This document shows, piece after piece, positions 11,230 to 23,130 of a stretch of 64,000 bases of DNA (within the stretch, counting starts at the first letter, position 1; each line of letters begins with the position of its first letter). The stretch is taken from the NCBI RefSeq assembly GCF_037975245.1, contig NC_092577.1, positions 27,339,398-27,403,397 on the forward strand, given 5' to 3'. This DNA comes from Apostichopus japonicus. Taxonomy: Eukaryota > Echinodermata > Holothuroidea > Aspidochirotida > Stichopodidae. The translations under genes were made by a program, and so were the position numbers. The notes below the pieces were generated by a model, which made no database searches, was not told the DNA's origin, and saw nothing but the letters and a program-made list of their open reading frames with translations.

Positions 11230-12030
11230 ATTATTATCATTTCAGTACATTTCTGCACGTTTGTCGACTATATGCAAATTGATTTACAAAGATGACGTAA
11301 TCATAATCAGAAGCGCAGAGGAAAAAGTCAGACGATTCATAAATTCATGATACATTCGTGGGCGTATGAAAAATGTTTTTGGTGGATGGAATCGCCATCT
11401 TTTTTATTTTTTTTTAAATTGTTTACAAATACTGATCGCACATTAACTTCTACATGTTGTATGATTCCCTTAAAAGAGATTTATTAATCAAAATATCCTT
11501 GATTTGTATTTGTAATGGATTAATAAGTGGCATAGCTTTTACCTGATGTCGAAGTTAACCTTTCCTCAGTTGTTGAGGTTACTATTGTAGTCATCATGAT
11601 AACCGGATCTGCGAAAAACCGTAATGTCCATCATAAAAAGTATAGTGGAATAAACAGTTTCAGATGTTTTTTATATCAAACCAAACAAACGTGAAAGAAA
11701 TATAATACACAGATAGAGAAGATATAAGTAATATCTAACAGACCAACATGTTGAAACATTTCTAAAGGCTTTATATGAATCTAATGAACTGCTTAAAACA
11801 GTTGTTTGCTTTCAGACGCCATGTTTTAATGTAGTTTATGGTAACTATGGAACAAACACCGCTATGTGCTTATCTTTGATATATGGAACATGTATTATAT
11901 CATTGGGCTAGTTGGACGAGAAATTTATTTATGCAATTTAAATTTATCAAAAAGATGTGAGAGCTACTTTTAGGTTAGACTACCCATGTAAATAGTTACC
12001 GACCGACGTTGATTGCAGGCTAAAGTATGT
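11230..12030. repeat. Segmental duplication, unit 1
   Basis: Long stretches match 12640-13531 in the same orientation, for example TCCTCAGTTGTTGAGGTT, ACGTGAAAGAAATATAATAC, CAGACGCCATGTTTTAATGT and GACCGACGTTGATTGCAGGC. The match ends sharply near 12028/13531, just before the C-type lectin exon of unit 2, so the lectin exon itself was not copied. The linker exon at 11543-11608 lies inside. Confidence 0.85.
11543..11608 (-). CDS. Thr/Ser-rich linker exon, copy 1
   Basis: A 66-nt open segment with an acceptor (TTCGCAG before 11608) and a donor GTAAAA after 11543, in phase 1 at both ends. It encodes about PVIMMTTIVTSTTEERLTSTS. It is the duplicate of the exon at 13067-13132: the reading frame and both splice sites are kept despite substitutions, which suggests that both are or were used. 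Such segments are typical O-glycosylated linkers between extracellular modules. The exon is too short to be assigned by homology alone. Confidence 0.5.
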
Positions 12031-12639
12031 CTGTAGCTATGGTAACGGCGGAAAGATAATAGAAAGAATGGAATGTGCCTATTACTACTAAAAATAATCT
12101 TTAGTATAATTGAGAAATATGAACCACGATAGTTGAACCTGGTCCATCAAGCTACTCACAGACGATGTTGAAAAATCAATTTTCAAGTATGAATGCAAGG
12201 TGGGTATATGGTTATGACTCCTTTTGTCGATGTCCTATTGAGGTCATAGGTTAGGGTCATTGGTTGAGGTCATTGGTTGAGGTCATCGGAGGAGAGGCAA
12301 CAGTATAATTATAATCAACATGGGGGACCAATTCGCATTAAAGATAATATGCACTGGTCAGCATAATATTGATTACGTACCTAAAGTAGAGGGCAGGCTT
12401 TCCGTGGTTAACGAAGCGCTAATGGTTGTCGTCTGTAGAACTGGTTCTGGGAAAATGACAATAATACAAATTACAAGATATTGTGTCTTAGTAATGGAGG
12501 GTAATAATTGATTTCATTATTCTACGTAACCATAGTTACGTCTCTAACATATGACGTATTGCATACTGATTTCTGTCTGATCGTTTGTTCATCTGTTTGT
12601 ACCAAAGCTTTGGTTTCATATGAATATCATTGTAGCAAC

Positions 12640-13531
12640 TTAATTGCACGTTTGTCGAAAGATACATCACACGAGCAAAATTAATTTAAACAGATGACGT
12701 CATCATAATCAAAGCCCTGAGACAGTTATGTCAGCAAGTCCTCTCATGGAAAGTCTTCTTAAATTATTATTAAATTCATTTTCTGGTGAACGAAACCCAT
12801 GACCAGATGCATTATTATTACCCTTGCCTATCCCGCACTTCGACATTGATCCCGACCCCGAGGCTGTAGCCCTGGACTCCCCTGCCCTTCTCGGTTGATT
12901 AAAGCACTTGTAAAATTTAAATAAATAGTCACAAGTAAACTTCTGCATGTGTTTTTGTTTATCGCAGAATCGCAGACTATTCAGGTTTCTATTCTGCTTT
13001 TTTCTCTCACTTTTTTTGGGACAAATACTGATATACTGATATACTGATAAGTTGTATAGTTTTTACCTGATGTCGACGTTAAACTTTCCTCAGTTGTTGA
13101 GGTTGCTACTGTAGTCGTCAGTATAACCGGATCTGCGAAGAAACAGTAATGTCCATTATAAAAAGTGTAGTGGGATAAACAGTTTCAGATGTTTTTATAT
13201 CAAAACAAAGAAACGTGAAAGAAATATAATACACAGATAGAAAAGATGTTGAAACATTTCTATAAGCTTTTTATGAATTTACTTAACTGCTTACAACCGT
13301 TGTTTGCTTTCAGACGCCATGTTTTAATGTAGGTTATGGTAACTATGGAACAACCATCACCGCCACGTGCATATATTTGGTCCACGGAGTGCTATGGAAC
13401 ATGTATTAAATCATTGGGCTAGTTCGACGAGATATTCATTTATGCAATTTAAACTTATAAAAATGATGTGAGAGCTACTTTAGATTAGACTACCCATGTA
13501 AATAGTTACCGACCGACGTTGATTGCAGGCT
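12640..13531. repeat. Segmental duplication, unit 2
   Basis: The partner of 11230-12030. It carries an extra segment of about 200 bp (about 12715-12930) that is more GC-rich than its surroundings and absent from unit 1; the minus-strand open frame 12709-12948 covers it and may be a transposon fragment, which I could not identify. Confidence 0.8.
13067..13132 (-). CDS. Thr/Ser-rich linker exon, copy 2
   Basis: A 66-nt open segment with acceptor TTCGCAG and donor GTAAAA, phase 1-1, encoding about PVILTTTVATSTTEESLTSTS. It directly follows, on the minus strand, the C-type lectin exon at 13546-13938. Phase and position fit a linker between the lectin domain and later modules. Confidence 0.55.
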
Positions 13532-13545
13532 AGAGTATTACTTAC

Positions 13546-13938
13546 CTAAATCAAATTCACATATGTAAGAGTAATTTCTACTACATGGTGCGTCATACCA
13601 AACGTCATATTCGCCAACGCCTACGTCTGCTGCAATTCTATAGCATCCGGTGTCCTCATTAAATGTGTAGTTATGAGTACCAAAATGTTTGTACTCCATT
13701 ACAGACCCATCGTCCCACGTTTGGATTTCGTACTCGAGGCCGTTTGCACCCAACCAATATTGGTAACTGCTGTCGTATGTTTGATTTAAATAAATCTGTT
13801 CTGCTTCGGATTCTATAAACACGAGATGAGATGACTTTGATTCACATACTGCTCGAGATTCAGCACGATCCAAGGGAGGCCAGGTAACGATATCATAACA
13901 AGAGGATAGAAACTCATAGTCAAATCCAGTTGGACATT
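13546..13938 (-). CDS. C-type lectin-like domain exon
   Basis: A 393-nt exon with acceptor TTACAG before 13938 and donor GTAAGT after 13546, phase 1-1, holds a whole C-type lectin-like domain of about 131 residues. It starts ECPTGF, with the extra N-terminal Cys pair (C2, C14) of long-form domains, then AVC (C32), YWLGANG at 61-67 in the WIGL position, WDDG at 75-78, GCYRI (C99), WYDAPC (C119) in the WND position and YICE (C127) at the end. The EPN or QPD sugar-binding triplet of classical lectins is absent and the WND motif reads WYD, so calcium-dependent sugar binding is doubtful. The upstream exons, including the signal peptide, were not found; the 47-bp minisatellite starts 200 bp upstream. 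Expected product: secreted or surface protein, possibly immune related. Confidence 0.85.
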
Positions 13939-14144
13939 CTGTAACTATGGAAACGGTCAGATAAAGAGAAAATTCAGTAAGATGGCGCAGAATATATGGA
14001 TATAAAGATACGGGTACCGAGAACTATCTACCACGAAAAATTTAATTTCACAGATCTGTTAAATAAAAAGAAATGTTTTGTTTGTATCTATGGAACACTT
14101 AAAGGAATAATCTTAGCAGTTGCGCAAGAAGTTATCAAAAAGTG

Positions 14145-15139
14145 TGAGCAATGGGGTATCGAGGAGAAGCTGCTTACAGTAACACACTGGAAGCAGTGTG
14201 GGGTATCGAGGAGATGTCACAGTAACACACTGGGAGCAGTGTGGGGTATCGAGGAGATGTTGCTAACAGTAACATAGTGCGAGCAGTGTGGGGTATCGAG
14301 AAGCTGCTAACAGTAACATAGTGGGAGCTGTGTGGGGTATCGAGGAGAAGTTGCTAACAGTAACATAGTGGGAGCAGTTTGGGGTATCGAGGAGAAGCTG
14401 CTAACAGTAACATAGTGCGAGCAGTGTGGGGTATCGAGGAGAAGCCGCTAACAGTAACATAGTGGGAGCAGTGTGGGGTATCGAGGAAAAGCTGCTAACA
14501 GTAACATTGGGAGCAGTGTGGGGTGTCGAGCAGAAGCTGCTAACAGTAACATAGTGCGAGCAGTGTGGGGTATCGAGGAGAAGCTGCTAACAGTAACATT
14601 GGGAGCAGTGTGGGGTGTCGAGCAGAAGCTGCTAACAGTAACATAGTGGGAGCAGTGTGGGGTATCGAGGAAAAGCTGCTAACAGTAACATTGGGAGCAG
14701 TGTGGGGTGTCGAGCAGAAGCTGCTAACAGTAACATAGTGCGAGCAGTGTGGGGTATCGAGGAGAAGCTGCTAACAGTAACATAGTGCGAGCAGTGTGGG
14801 GTATCGAGGAGAAGCTGCTAACAGTAACATAGTGGGAGCAGTGTGGGGTATCGAGGAAAAGCTGCTAACAGTAACATTGGGAGCAGTGTGGGGTGTCGAG
14901 CAGAAGCTGCTAACAGTAACATAGTGCGAGCAGTGTGGGGTATTGAGGAGAAGCTGCTAACAGTAACATAGTGCGAGCAGTGTGGGGTATCGAGGAGAAG
15001 CTGCTAACAGTAACATAGTGGGAGCAGTGTGGGGTATCGAGGAAAAGCTGCTAACAGTAACATTGGGAGCAGTGTGGGGTGTCGAGCAGAAGCTGCTAAC
15101 AGTAACATAGTGGGAGAAGTGTGGGCTAACAGTAACATA
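14145..15139. repeat. 47/43-bp minisatellite with higher-order pattern
   Basis: About 21 units built on GAGCAGTGTGGGGTATCGAG followed by GAGAAGCTGCTAACAGTAAC. Most are 47 bp; a 43-bp form ends ACATTGGGAGC instead of ACATAGTGCGAGC. The 43-bp form regularly follows units with GAGGAAAAG and is followed by GTGTCGAGCAGAAG, so pairs and triplets have spread together. Apparent open frames on both strands reflect the repeat. Confidence 0.95.
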
Positions 15140-18100
15140 GAACATTATAAACAGTTTATCTAAAACAGAATGGGTTTTGCGTCAAAGTTTCGACTATAAT
15201 TCTCCGAAATTAGATCTCGAAATTTTAGCTTTTGCTCGAAATGTGATAGGAAAATTGCAACCTGTCATTGTACCGCAATTTCTACTTTTAATCTCAAAAT
15301 TTTGAGCATTTCAACTTTTTTCTACTTCTTGAATTCGGTTCATATGTACATACAATCGGTATGAAAAGTCGAATTATGCAATATCCTGGCATATAGATAT
15401 AGACCTATTTCGGCATACCGTCTACATTGCATATCTTGCAAGTTTGATCAATTTGAACATACCTCAAGGATACTAGTTTTATTGAGTTGCGAGTTGGCCT
15501 ATGGTCGTTCAATAAATATTATATATATTATTTCTATTTATTTTACTTTTAAATTTAATGCCAAAAGATATTGGCAAATTGATTCATTACTCAACAAGGT
15601 TGATGTGGTGCAAATAGTTAATATACGGTGTTAATATTCTGTAAAATTCAATGGAGTCTTGATTGCCAGATCAACTTAGCGAAAATGGAATTGCAAAGAA
15701 TTAATTACATATTGTTTTGTGAAACCTGGGGAACTTATTAAGTCGCTATTCAAAACACCCTTTTAGAATTATCGAAACCCACTTACAATTTTCTTTACCT
15801 TTTCCGTGTCCTACTTTCATTTTACATGAGAAAACCTCACACAAGATCTCGGGCAGGAACTCAAGACGTAGAAACAGCTACCCCGCGAAGCATACTTTTC
15901 TTTCTCTCCGGTAGGCCTTTACAAAATATAAGTGGCACCGTATTTAACACAAGCGTCAGGCCTCGCAGAAACGAAATACCACCAAAGAGTGAGAAAGGCG
16001 GTTATTGGGAATCGAAATTACTTTAAAGGTTCTTGAAAATTAAATGTAAATTAAAGACCGTTTTCTTTGCTGTTATTTGACTCTTGTTTTGTTAGTTCGT
16101 TTCTGCTTTGCAATACCTAGACATCTGTTATGTTCATATCGTATTGTGTGTTTCCTAGAGAGATGTGTTGGCATTATTTGCCATGAAGCTGTATATATAT
16201 ATATATAAATGCTACTCTAAGGTGATCACAGGATATTATGATAACTAAATATTCTGGGAATGAATTTATTTGAGATTTCAAACCAGCTATATATGAGTTA
16301 AGTTGAACATTTTTCTCGAGGTTTTTCAATCATTTAATCCCATAACAATATGAATCCTTACCATGGCTAGTCAAGTATCCTTTCAAATCAGGAAGCCAAA
16401 TTTGAAAGTTTAACATATTGAACATTTTTAAACATAAAATGAGGTAGGAAATATTATTAAAAGTGACTGGTCGAAGAAATGTTATGAAAAAGGACTTAAT
16501 GTACGTTTGTAGACCGTGAAAAGCCACTGCTATCACTGTAGGTTGTAATTCTATACAACTTGAATTTTCGAGATATGACGCTATAAATAGCCGAGGTTCA
16601 TCGAGTGCCTGGAAACTATAGTTTTAATACTCTAGTGTTAATATGAAGTTAAAGGAAAATGTTTGTGTTGAAATATTTGAATTTATAATAATATTGGATT
16701 AACATTAATAAGCCGACATCATCAGCCGTTTAGAATTAAAGGAGCATTAGAGAGATTTAATATTTTATGAAGGTGAAATTTTGAAATCCGGAATCGTTAT
16801 AGAATCAATACTTGTCTCATTTTCTCTTATTGGACATAACGTATCAACAATAAAGCTTTACTTGTTGCAAAACATACTCATATACAGGTTTTAAGTTATA
16901 CTCATGCTCAATAACTATTTTAAGCACTTGCTTACCCATACCATATGATAATCCCATTGAAAAGGTCATAAGGTCATGCTTTATCAGTTCAGGTTTCTTT
17001 CGAATAAAAAATTAGAACACCCAGATTTAAGTCAATGATAACTTAGTCATGTTGGTGGTCAATACTCAAAACTTACCAACCTGTTTGAAGGAATATTATT
17101 TGTTTCTTTGCAAATATCCAAATAAAATCATTAACATGAACTAAATTGCATGCATACGAATGAAAAAGACAATTGGAGAATTGGATCAATGTTAAAAGGT
17201 AGAGAAATGAAACGAAAAAAAAACATGTTTTTATTTAACTTGATCGATATTATTCGAAACTTGTAGCAACCAACTGAATGCATTTTTTTTCGACAGAGTA
17301 TGTTGTGCATAAAAGTGAAGTCCTTATGCCAGGAGACATTTGTGTTTAGATCGGGGAGGGGGGAGGGGGAGGGGGGAGTATGGCCAACCATACACCACTG
17401 TATATCATATTAAGACATTAATCAGTTGTAGTGCATTCTGAATGCAGGTGTTATACGCATATTTGTAATACATCTATAGGCACGACAACTTACGCGGTGT
17501 CGAACTTTTTCACATGCTTGAATGCTCTTCAATTGATTGATACTTTCGAAGACCTTTATGGCCCCTTTGGCTTGCCATACACGTATACCGATATCGTTAC
17601 AGTAGCTCTTATGAAGCGTATGTTACAATCAATGTTAATGGTACTAAGTAGTATTGTTGTCTATTATACTAGTATGTTTTCATTGTATCAATCTCAGCTG
17701 ATCGTTTTCCAATGACATTTGTATTTTATTTTTCGATTCAAAATAAGTACGAAGAATTGAATTGTTGTATCCATCACGTTCTTCAAGGTGGATATGATAA
17801 AAGTAAACACACGAAATAGAACATGAATGTAACGGAAAGAACATTGGCATGGAATAAGAATAGCCAGGTAATGTTCTAGACACATATAGCTCATGTTAGC
17901 ATTTCATTATGAAAATAACCAAGCCTTTGTGGGAACCAAATCAGGTTGAGTTGTTTATCATTTCTAGTATGATCTGATCATAGTTTGCTTTCTTAATTTT
18001 CAGTCCCTCTTTGGTGACAAATGACGGATTGATGGGGTGACATATACTTATAGCGTTATAACAAGTATACTTACAGATGAACGTATTTATATCGAGCATC

Positions 18101-19013
18101 GATTGAGGATTGGCAGATATTATAAGTTAATTAAAAATCATGCAAGCCTCTTTTTTTTTATAAAAAATTTGAAATTCCAAATTTGTAAACAAATCAAAAA
18201 AGAACTTAATCTGACATGTTGTTGGCCAATATGAAGTGAAAGTCAAATAAGACATTTGGATTCCCGGCGTGTTCTGTATAGATGACTGGGTCTTTTATTA
18301 TTAGGAGTAGTTTGTTAACAAAAGATTTAGTAAAACACGAATTTAAGAACACGTTAATACCGATCAATATGTGATGATGTCTTAATAAGATAAAATGATG
18401 AATTATCAGATGTTGCACCCCACCCCCCCCCCCCTCATATAGAGAAGAAAATGTACCATCTCCATTTTCACTTGTTTGGGGGTCCTCCTCTAGAAACAAT
18501 AACTGCATTCTGAGGCATAGTTAAATTATAAATTAGTTTTATAATTAGGTCTATACGCAAGGTTTTGCTAATATATACTTTAAAATTTTTTCCCGACTAT
18601 AACGGTTTCCCAGACTGTGGGTTTCCCTGCCTTCTAGCGGCACACGCCACGACCGACCGTGCCCTCGCCCCCCCCCCCTCCGTATAGACTACTCTGTCAC
18701 CCCATCTGTGTCATCATCATGTGTAAAAACACTATACAAGTTACAAGACATGAGTATTGTGCCCCTCTTAAAATGTTTGGTGCCCCTCGTTAGAATGTTT
18801 CTGCCCCTCCAACAAGAATTCCAATGCAAGATAAGATATCATCTTTACCATACAAGCCATTAAAACGAGACGTTCATAAATGATCCAGTTTATAAAATCA
18901 TCAGAATTATTCCGTCTTATGTCGCAAGAATGGAATGCTTACTGGTGCAAAGTAAAATGATATTGGAAACTTGAAGAAAAAAACCTTAATGAAATGTCTT
19001 AAAAATCTCACTG
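15140..19013. other. AT-rich sequence, no supported gene
   Basis: The stretch at 15826-16026 (plus) is more GC-rich than its flanks, but its translation shows no domain. There is a (TA)n run at 16192-16206. The phrases at 18600-18720 with a C run near 18668 resemble an eroded fragment of the GC-rich transposon at 35529-36638 (shared TATAGAC, GTCACCCCA). The upstream exons of the lectin-like gene could lie here, but I could not identify them. Confidence 0.45.
17353..17378 (+). other. G-run cluster, possible G-quadruplex
   Basis: Four runs of at least four G separated by single A residues (GGGGAGGGGGGAGGGGGAGG and on). The sequence alone supports four-stranded folding potential, not a function. 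Confidence 0.6.
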
Positions 19014-20066
19014 ATTATTTACTTGTGCATCGAAGACAAATATCCGTGAAAAGGAGAACCACAATAAAGTGTCTTATACAAGGGCGTAGGAACCAGGGGG
19101 CTGAGGTGGCGCCAGCCCCCCAGTGAAAAATATGGGGGCGGAAGTATCATTCCGTGGGTGTTGAAGTGTGCTATATTGCACCAAATTGCATCTGAGGCTA
19201 CCTGGAAATGCAAGCAAAAAAATTCCAATGGGGAGGGGGACACCCCCTCCCCTTAGACCCCTCCCCCAGGCCGGCCATCAGTCTTCAGCCTCCCCCCAAC
19301 TCAAAAGTACCTTCCTAAGCCACTGGTCTTATAGATCTCACTGATTACTTACCTGTGCATCTAAGACAAATATCCGTGAAAAGGTAAACCACAATAAAGT
19401 GTCTTTTAAATCTCACTGATTACTAACCTGTGCATCGAAGACAAATGTCCGTGAAAATGAGAACCACAATAAAGTGTCTTTTAAATCTCACTGATTACTA
19501 ACCTGTGCATCTAAGACAAATGTCCGTGAAAATGAGAACCACAATAAAATGTCTTAAAAATCTCACTGATTACTTACCTGTGCATCGAAGACAAATATCC
19601 GTGAAAATGAGACCACAATAAAGTGTCTTATAAATCTCACTGATTACTTACCTGTGCATCTAAGACAAATATCCGTGAAAAGGTAAACCACAATAAAGTG
19701 TCTTATAAATCTCACTGATTACTTACCTGTGCATCGAAGACAAATATCCGTGGAAAGGAGAACCACAATAAAGTGTCTTTTAAATCTCACTGATTACTTA
19801 CCTGTGCATCGAAGACAAATATCCGTGGAAAGGAGAACCACAATAAAGTGTCTTTTAAATCTCACTGATTACTTACCTGTGCATCGAAGACAAATATCCG
19901 TGAAAAGGTAAACCACAATAAAGTGTCTTATAAATCTCACTGATTACTTACCTGTGCATCTAAGACAAATGTCCGTGAAAATGAGAACCACAGTAAAGTG
20001 TCTTATAAATCTCACTGATTACTTACCTGTGCATCGAAGACAAATGTCCGTGAAAATGAGAACCAC
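19014..20066. repeat. 75-bp minisatellite with repeated splice-like junction
   Basis: Eleven units, located by GTGCATC at about 19025, 19355, 19430, 19506, 19580, 19656, 19731, 19806, 19881, 19956 and 20031. On the minus strand most units read TTGTCTTCGATGCACAG followed by GTAAGT or GTTAGT; this places a 3' splice-like site with a pyrimidine-rich lead directly against a consensus 5' splice site. The first unit has a changed site (CAAGTAAA). Seventy-five is a multiple of three, so the plus-strand frame 19729-19911 is open by chance. A MITE interrupts the first unit (19079-19325). Confidence 0.95.
19079..19325. mobile_element. hAT-like MITE inserted in the 75-bp array
   Basis: A 247-bp element bounded by exact 8-bp duplications GTCTTATA (19071-19078 and 19326-19333), a word that belongs to the array unit. 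The ends are CAAGGGCGTAGGAACC on the left and, read backwards, CAGTGGCTTAGGAAGG on the right. It interrupts an array unit, so it arrived after the array formed. Confidence 0.9.
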
Positions 20067-23000
20067 GAAAATCCTCCTGATGGTGAAATCCATCGAAAAA
20101 CTTGAAGACGTAAAGAAAGAGCAATTTCATAAATTTATTCCCAACATTTCATAGAAAGTGACAGAGATAACATCGTCCAATTGAAACTGTTTCTTTTCTA
20201 ATGTGGTAAATATATCATAGGTCAGAATTTAAATGTCATTTAAAAGTTTATATAACGAAGGTTGTTTATATAATTTTATGCTGCTTCGACTCAGTGGCTG
20301 TTCCTTCGATATATAATTGTACGTAACATAATACGCGAACTGTCCATAATTTCGATAAAAATCAATATCCGTGGATATCACATGGACTGTGTGCGCCAAC
20401 GGCTGGACGAAATTAGACAAAAAGAAATTAAATAAATCGAATCCTAGTCGTCTAAGAAGTGACTTTTCAAGGTAAAGCTGCTGAAAAAAAACACAATAAT
20501 TTGTTCGATTGTACTGTATTGAACTCAAATTTAATGTTGTAACACAGAAAGTTTGCTTACATGCATGTAGTTCAAATGAATCTTTTTATACAATCCAATA
20601 TACAAAATGAACCAAGGTTCCAATAATGTAAACATTATCGCGTTATTAACGTTAAATTTGAAAAAATGATCATTGAATGTAACAGAAGAAAAAAATTAAT
20701 AACGAAAATTATATCCGTCCATTAGTTTCTGTTTGATGCCATTGACAGAAATGAAATTACCGGAAATGCACTGAAACGACCAATCGTGCAATCTCAATAA
20801 AGCCAGTTCTGAAGGGTGGTGGTACTGGTGAGCTAGAATTATTGTTATTATTATTATCGATCCTCAGAGTGCTAGCACTCACAAGGACTTCTTGTTCAAA
20901 ATAACTTGATCAACATTAGTCGGCAAGCTCCGAAAACTTTAAAATAAGTTTTCCGTCGTCTGTAAACTTTGGCGACCTACCGAGTCCTTTTTGCGTTCCA
21001 TATTTTGCGGACTGTCGGTTGCATTTATATTTATTTTTAACCCAATACTATAATAAGAAGACGTAAGTATCGGATACTCTATAGTTACCATGGAAGCCAA
21101 TTTTGTGATCCGGTTGCAATTATCGTGGGGCAGAATATGTTTCCAAGAGTTCAGCTGTTTGTTTTATATTGCGAGGGCGGGGGGGGGGGGGGGGAGACTA
21201 ACCTCGTTATTTTCAAACCAAAATTCAAACATTTCTCAGATTGAATAAAGCTATTGCTTTCATTCTTGACTGTTGACTATTTTTACTCTGATAATTGGAA
21301 TTGAAATATTACATATTGAGTTTCAATAATGATATGCTAATGTTGAATTGTACCTTGCCGATATTTTCACCCGATACTCACTCATAGCTGGATATAGTAA
21401 CTACTGTTCATGTCCTGTAACACATATGCTGTACCAGCTATGAGTAGGGACTGATATTTTTCCTAACTTACTGATAAGTTTACTGACATCATGTCACCGA
21501 TGGCGTTCCTTACTACTCGTCACGTTCACTCAGCAGCAGGTAAAGATAAACTCTTCAAAGACAAACTTTTTAACTGGGAAATTTGACATCTGTCCATTAT
21601 TGAAAGGATCTAATTGTGGCATGCTTACAAAAACAAATAGAATGAAAATTATATTTGCTGAAGTGATATATTAACACTACCATAGACAACTGAAAGAAGT
21701 AAATATAACACAAACTGGAATTGAAGATAAGAGCTAGGTAAGTTTCCTTGCTTCGTCAAATATATGTGAACTGTCAACCAATGGATTGTAGTCTATGCAG
21801 CAGTGGATAAGACAACAGGAAGCTGGTATATCGGACAAGTGGCGAACGCCAATGGGCGGTGGAGGGAGGGGGGGGGGTGGGATATCACCCTACCTGATGT
21901 CGTCAGCCGGGAAGGAAACATTCAATGCAGAGGTACTTTTGCATTCAGGCGGGCTGAATTAGACCACTCTTTCGGGCACATGTGGAAGCCCTTCCACAAG
22001 GTTGATGCCACAACTAACATCAGTCTACTGAATCCCCCTCCTACCCACTCGGCCCCTCCCATCCCTCCCCCTCCCGTCGTGTTCTTTGAAATCCTGTTCA
22101 TGTCACTGTATCTGACTTGTATAGTATAGAGGACAAGTGAAAGCTCTATTCGTGTATCTATATATGTTTATGATGAGGGTTATATATACTAAGCAGAACA
22201 TCTCAGCAACCCATGAGTCCTGAAGTAAGGGGAGGGGGGAGGTGGGTTAGGGTAAAACAGGCTTTAAATGAGCCCAGCTTAGACTCAGCCTTCAAAGCGT
22301 TAGAAATTTCATTTGAATCCAAAACAAAAAGTGAATCCATGTAGTTGTTTGGTGGTTGCAGTAAAGGTCGAAACTGAATACTTCCGCAACTCACTACTCC
22401 TATACAACATTACAAAGTAATAATAATTAAACATTGCAATCTAATATTCTGTATTAAATATTGTAGTCCGTCCAACCAAGAGGAAGTCGATAGGAATTAC
22501 TCTATATTTTGGTTGTGTGTCTTATCGATTACGAGTATGATAAAGCAGCGAGGCATTGATTTGTAATAAGGTCACGGTTTGGTCAAGTACAGGTTTGCCG
22601 ATGAAAAGGTAACTTTGTCATCGATCTTAGCTTTCTATCACGTTCTCGTTTATTTGGGTTGATAACGAGTTATTCACCCATTGGTTGATCCCAATCGCGG
22701 TATCTATACATACACCTATATTGCTAGAGAGGTGAGGGTGGGGGGGGGGGCTGTTCACGTCTTCTCCACTAAGATGTGGATGAGGAAGCCTTTAACACAA
22801 ATTTCCTCGACGTTCTCCCTTTCCTGCAGTATTCGTTTGTAATTAACTTAAGTTCCACAAGTGCGCGATATACTGTGAGTAATATACATCTGCCATATTA
22901 ACAGTTATCAGCACTGTGCCCTAATATGCTAGAATGTCAATTTATGGTCACCCATTGTCAACAACAACTTTGAATAACACCTTCAAAATATCTCACCCTA

Positions 23001-23083
23001 ACCGAAACATTTATTTTGTATTAATTCAACCTTTGGCATACTTGATAAAAAAATTGACGTAAATTTTAAGACCCAATGGAAAC

Positions 23084-23130
23084 AGGGGAGGGGACGGATG
23101 GGATGGCGAGGGGAGGGGAGGGGGAGGGGA
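23084..23130 (+). other. G-rich tract, possible G-quadruplex
   Basis: Seven or more runs of three to five G separated by A, AC or ATGG over 47 bases. Folding potential only; no gene nearby on this strand except POLR3K 2.7 kb downstream. Confidence 0.6.

Noticed and set aside
13996-14277. Plus-strand frame entering the 47-bp array
   Set aside because: Second half is array sequence; the first half has no domain and is antisense to the lectin-like gene's intron.
19729-20154. 25-residue repeat protein HRRQISVERRTTIKC
   Set aside because: Produced by the 75-bp minisatellite; ends at ordinary sequence and is interrupted by unit variants.
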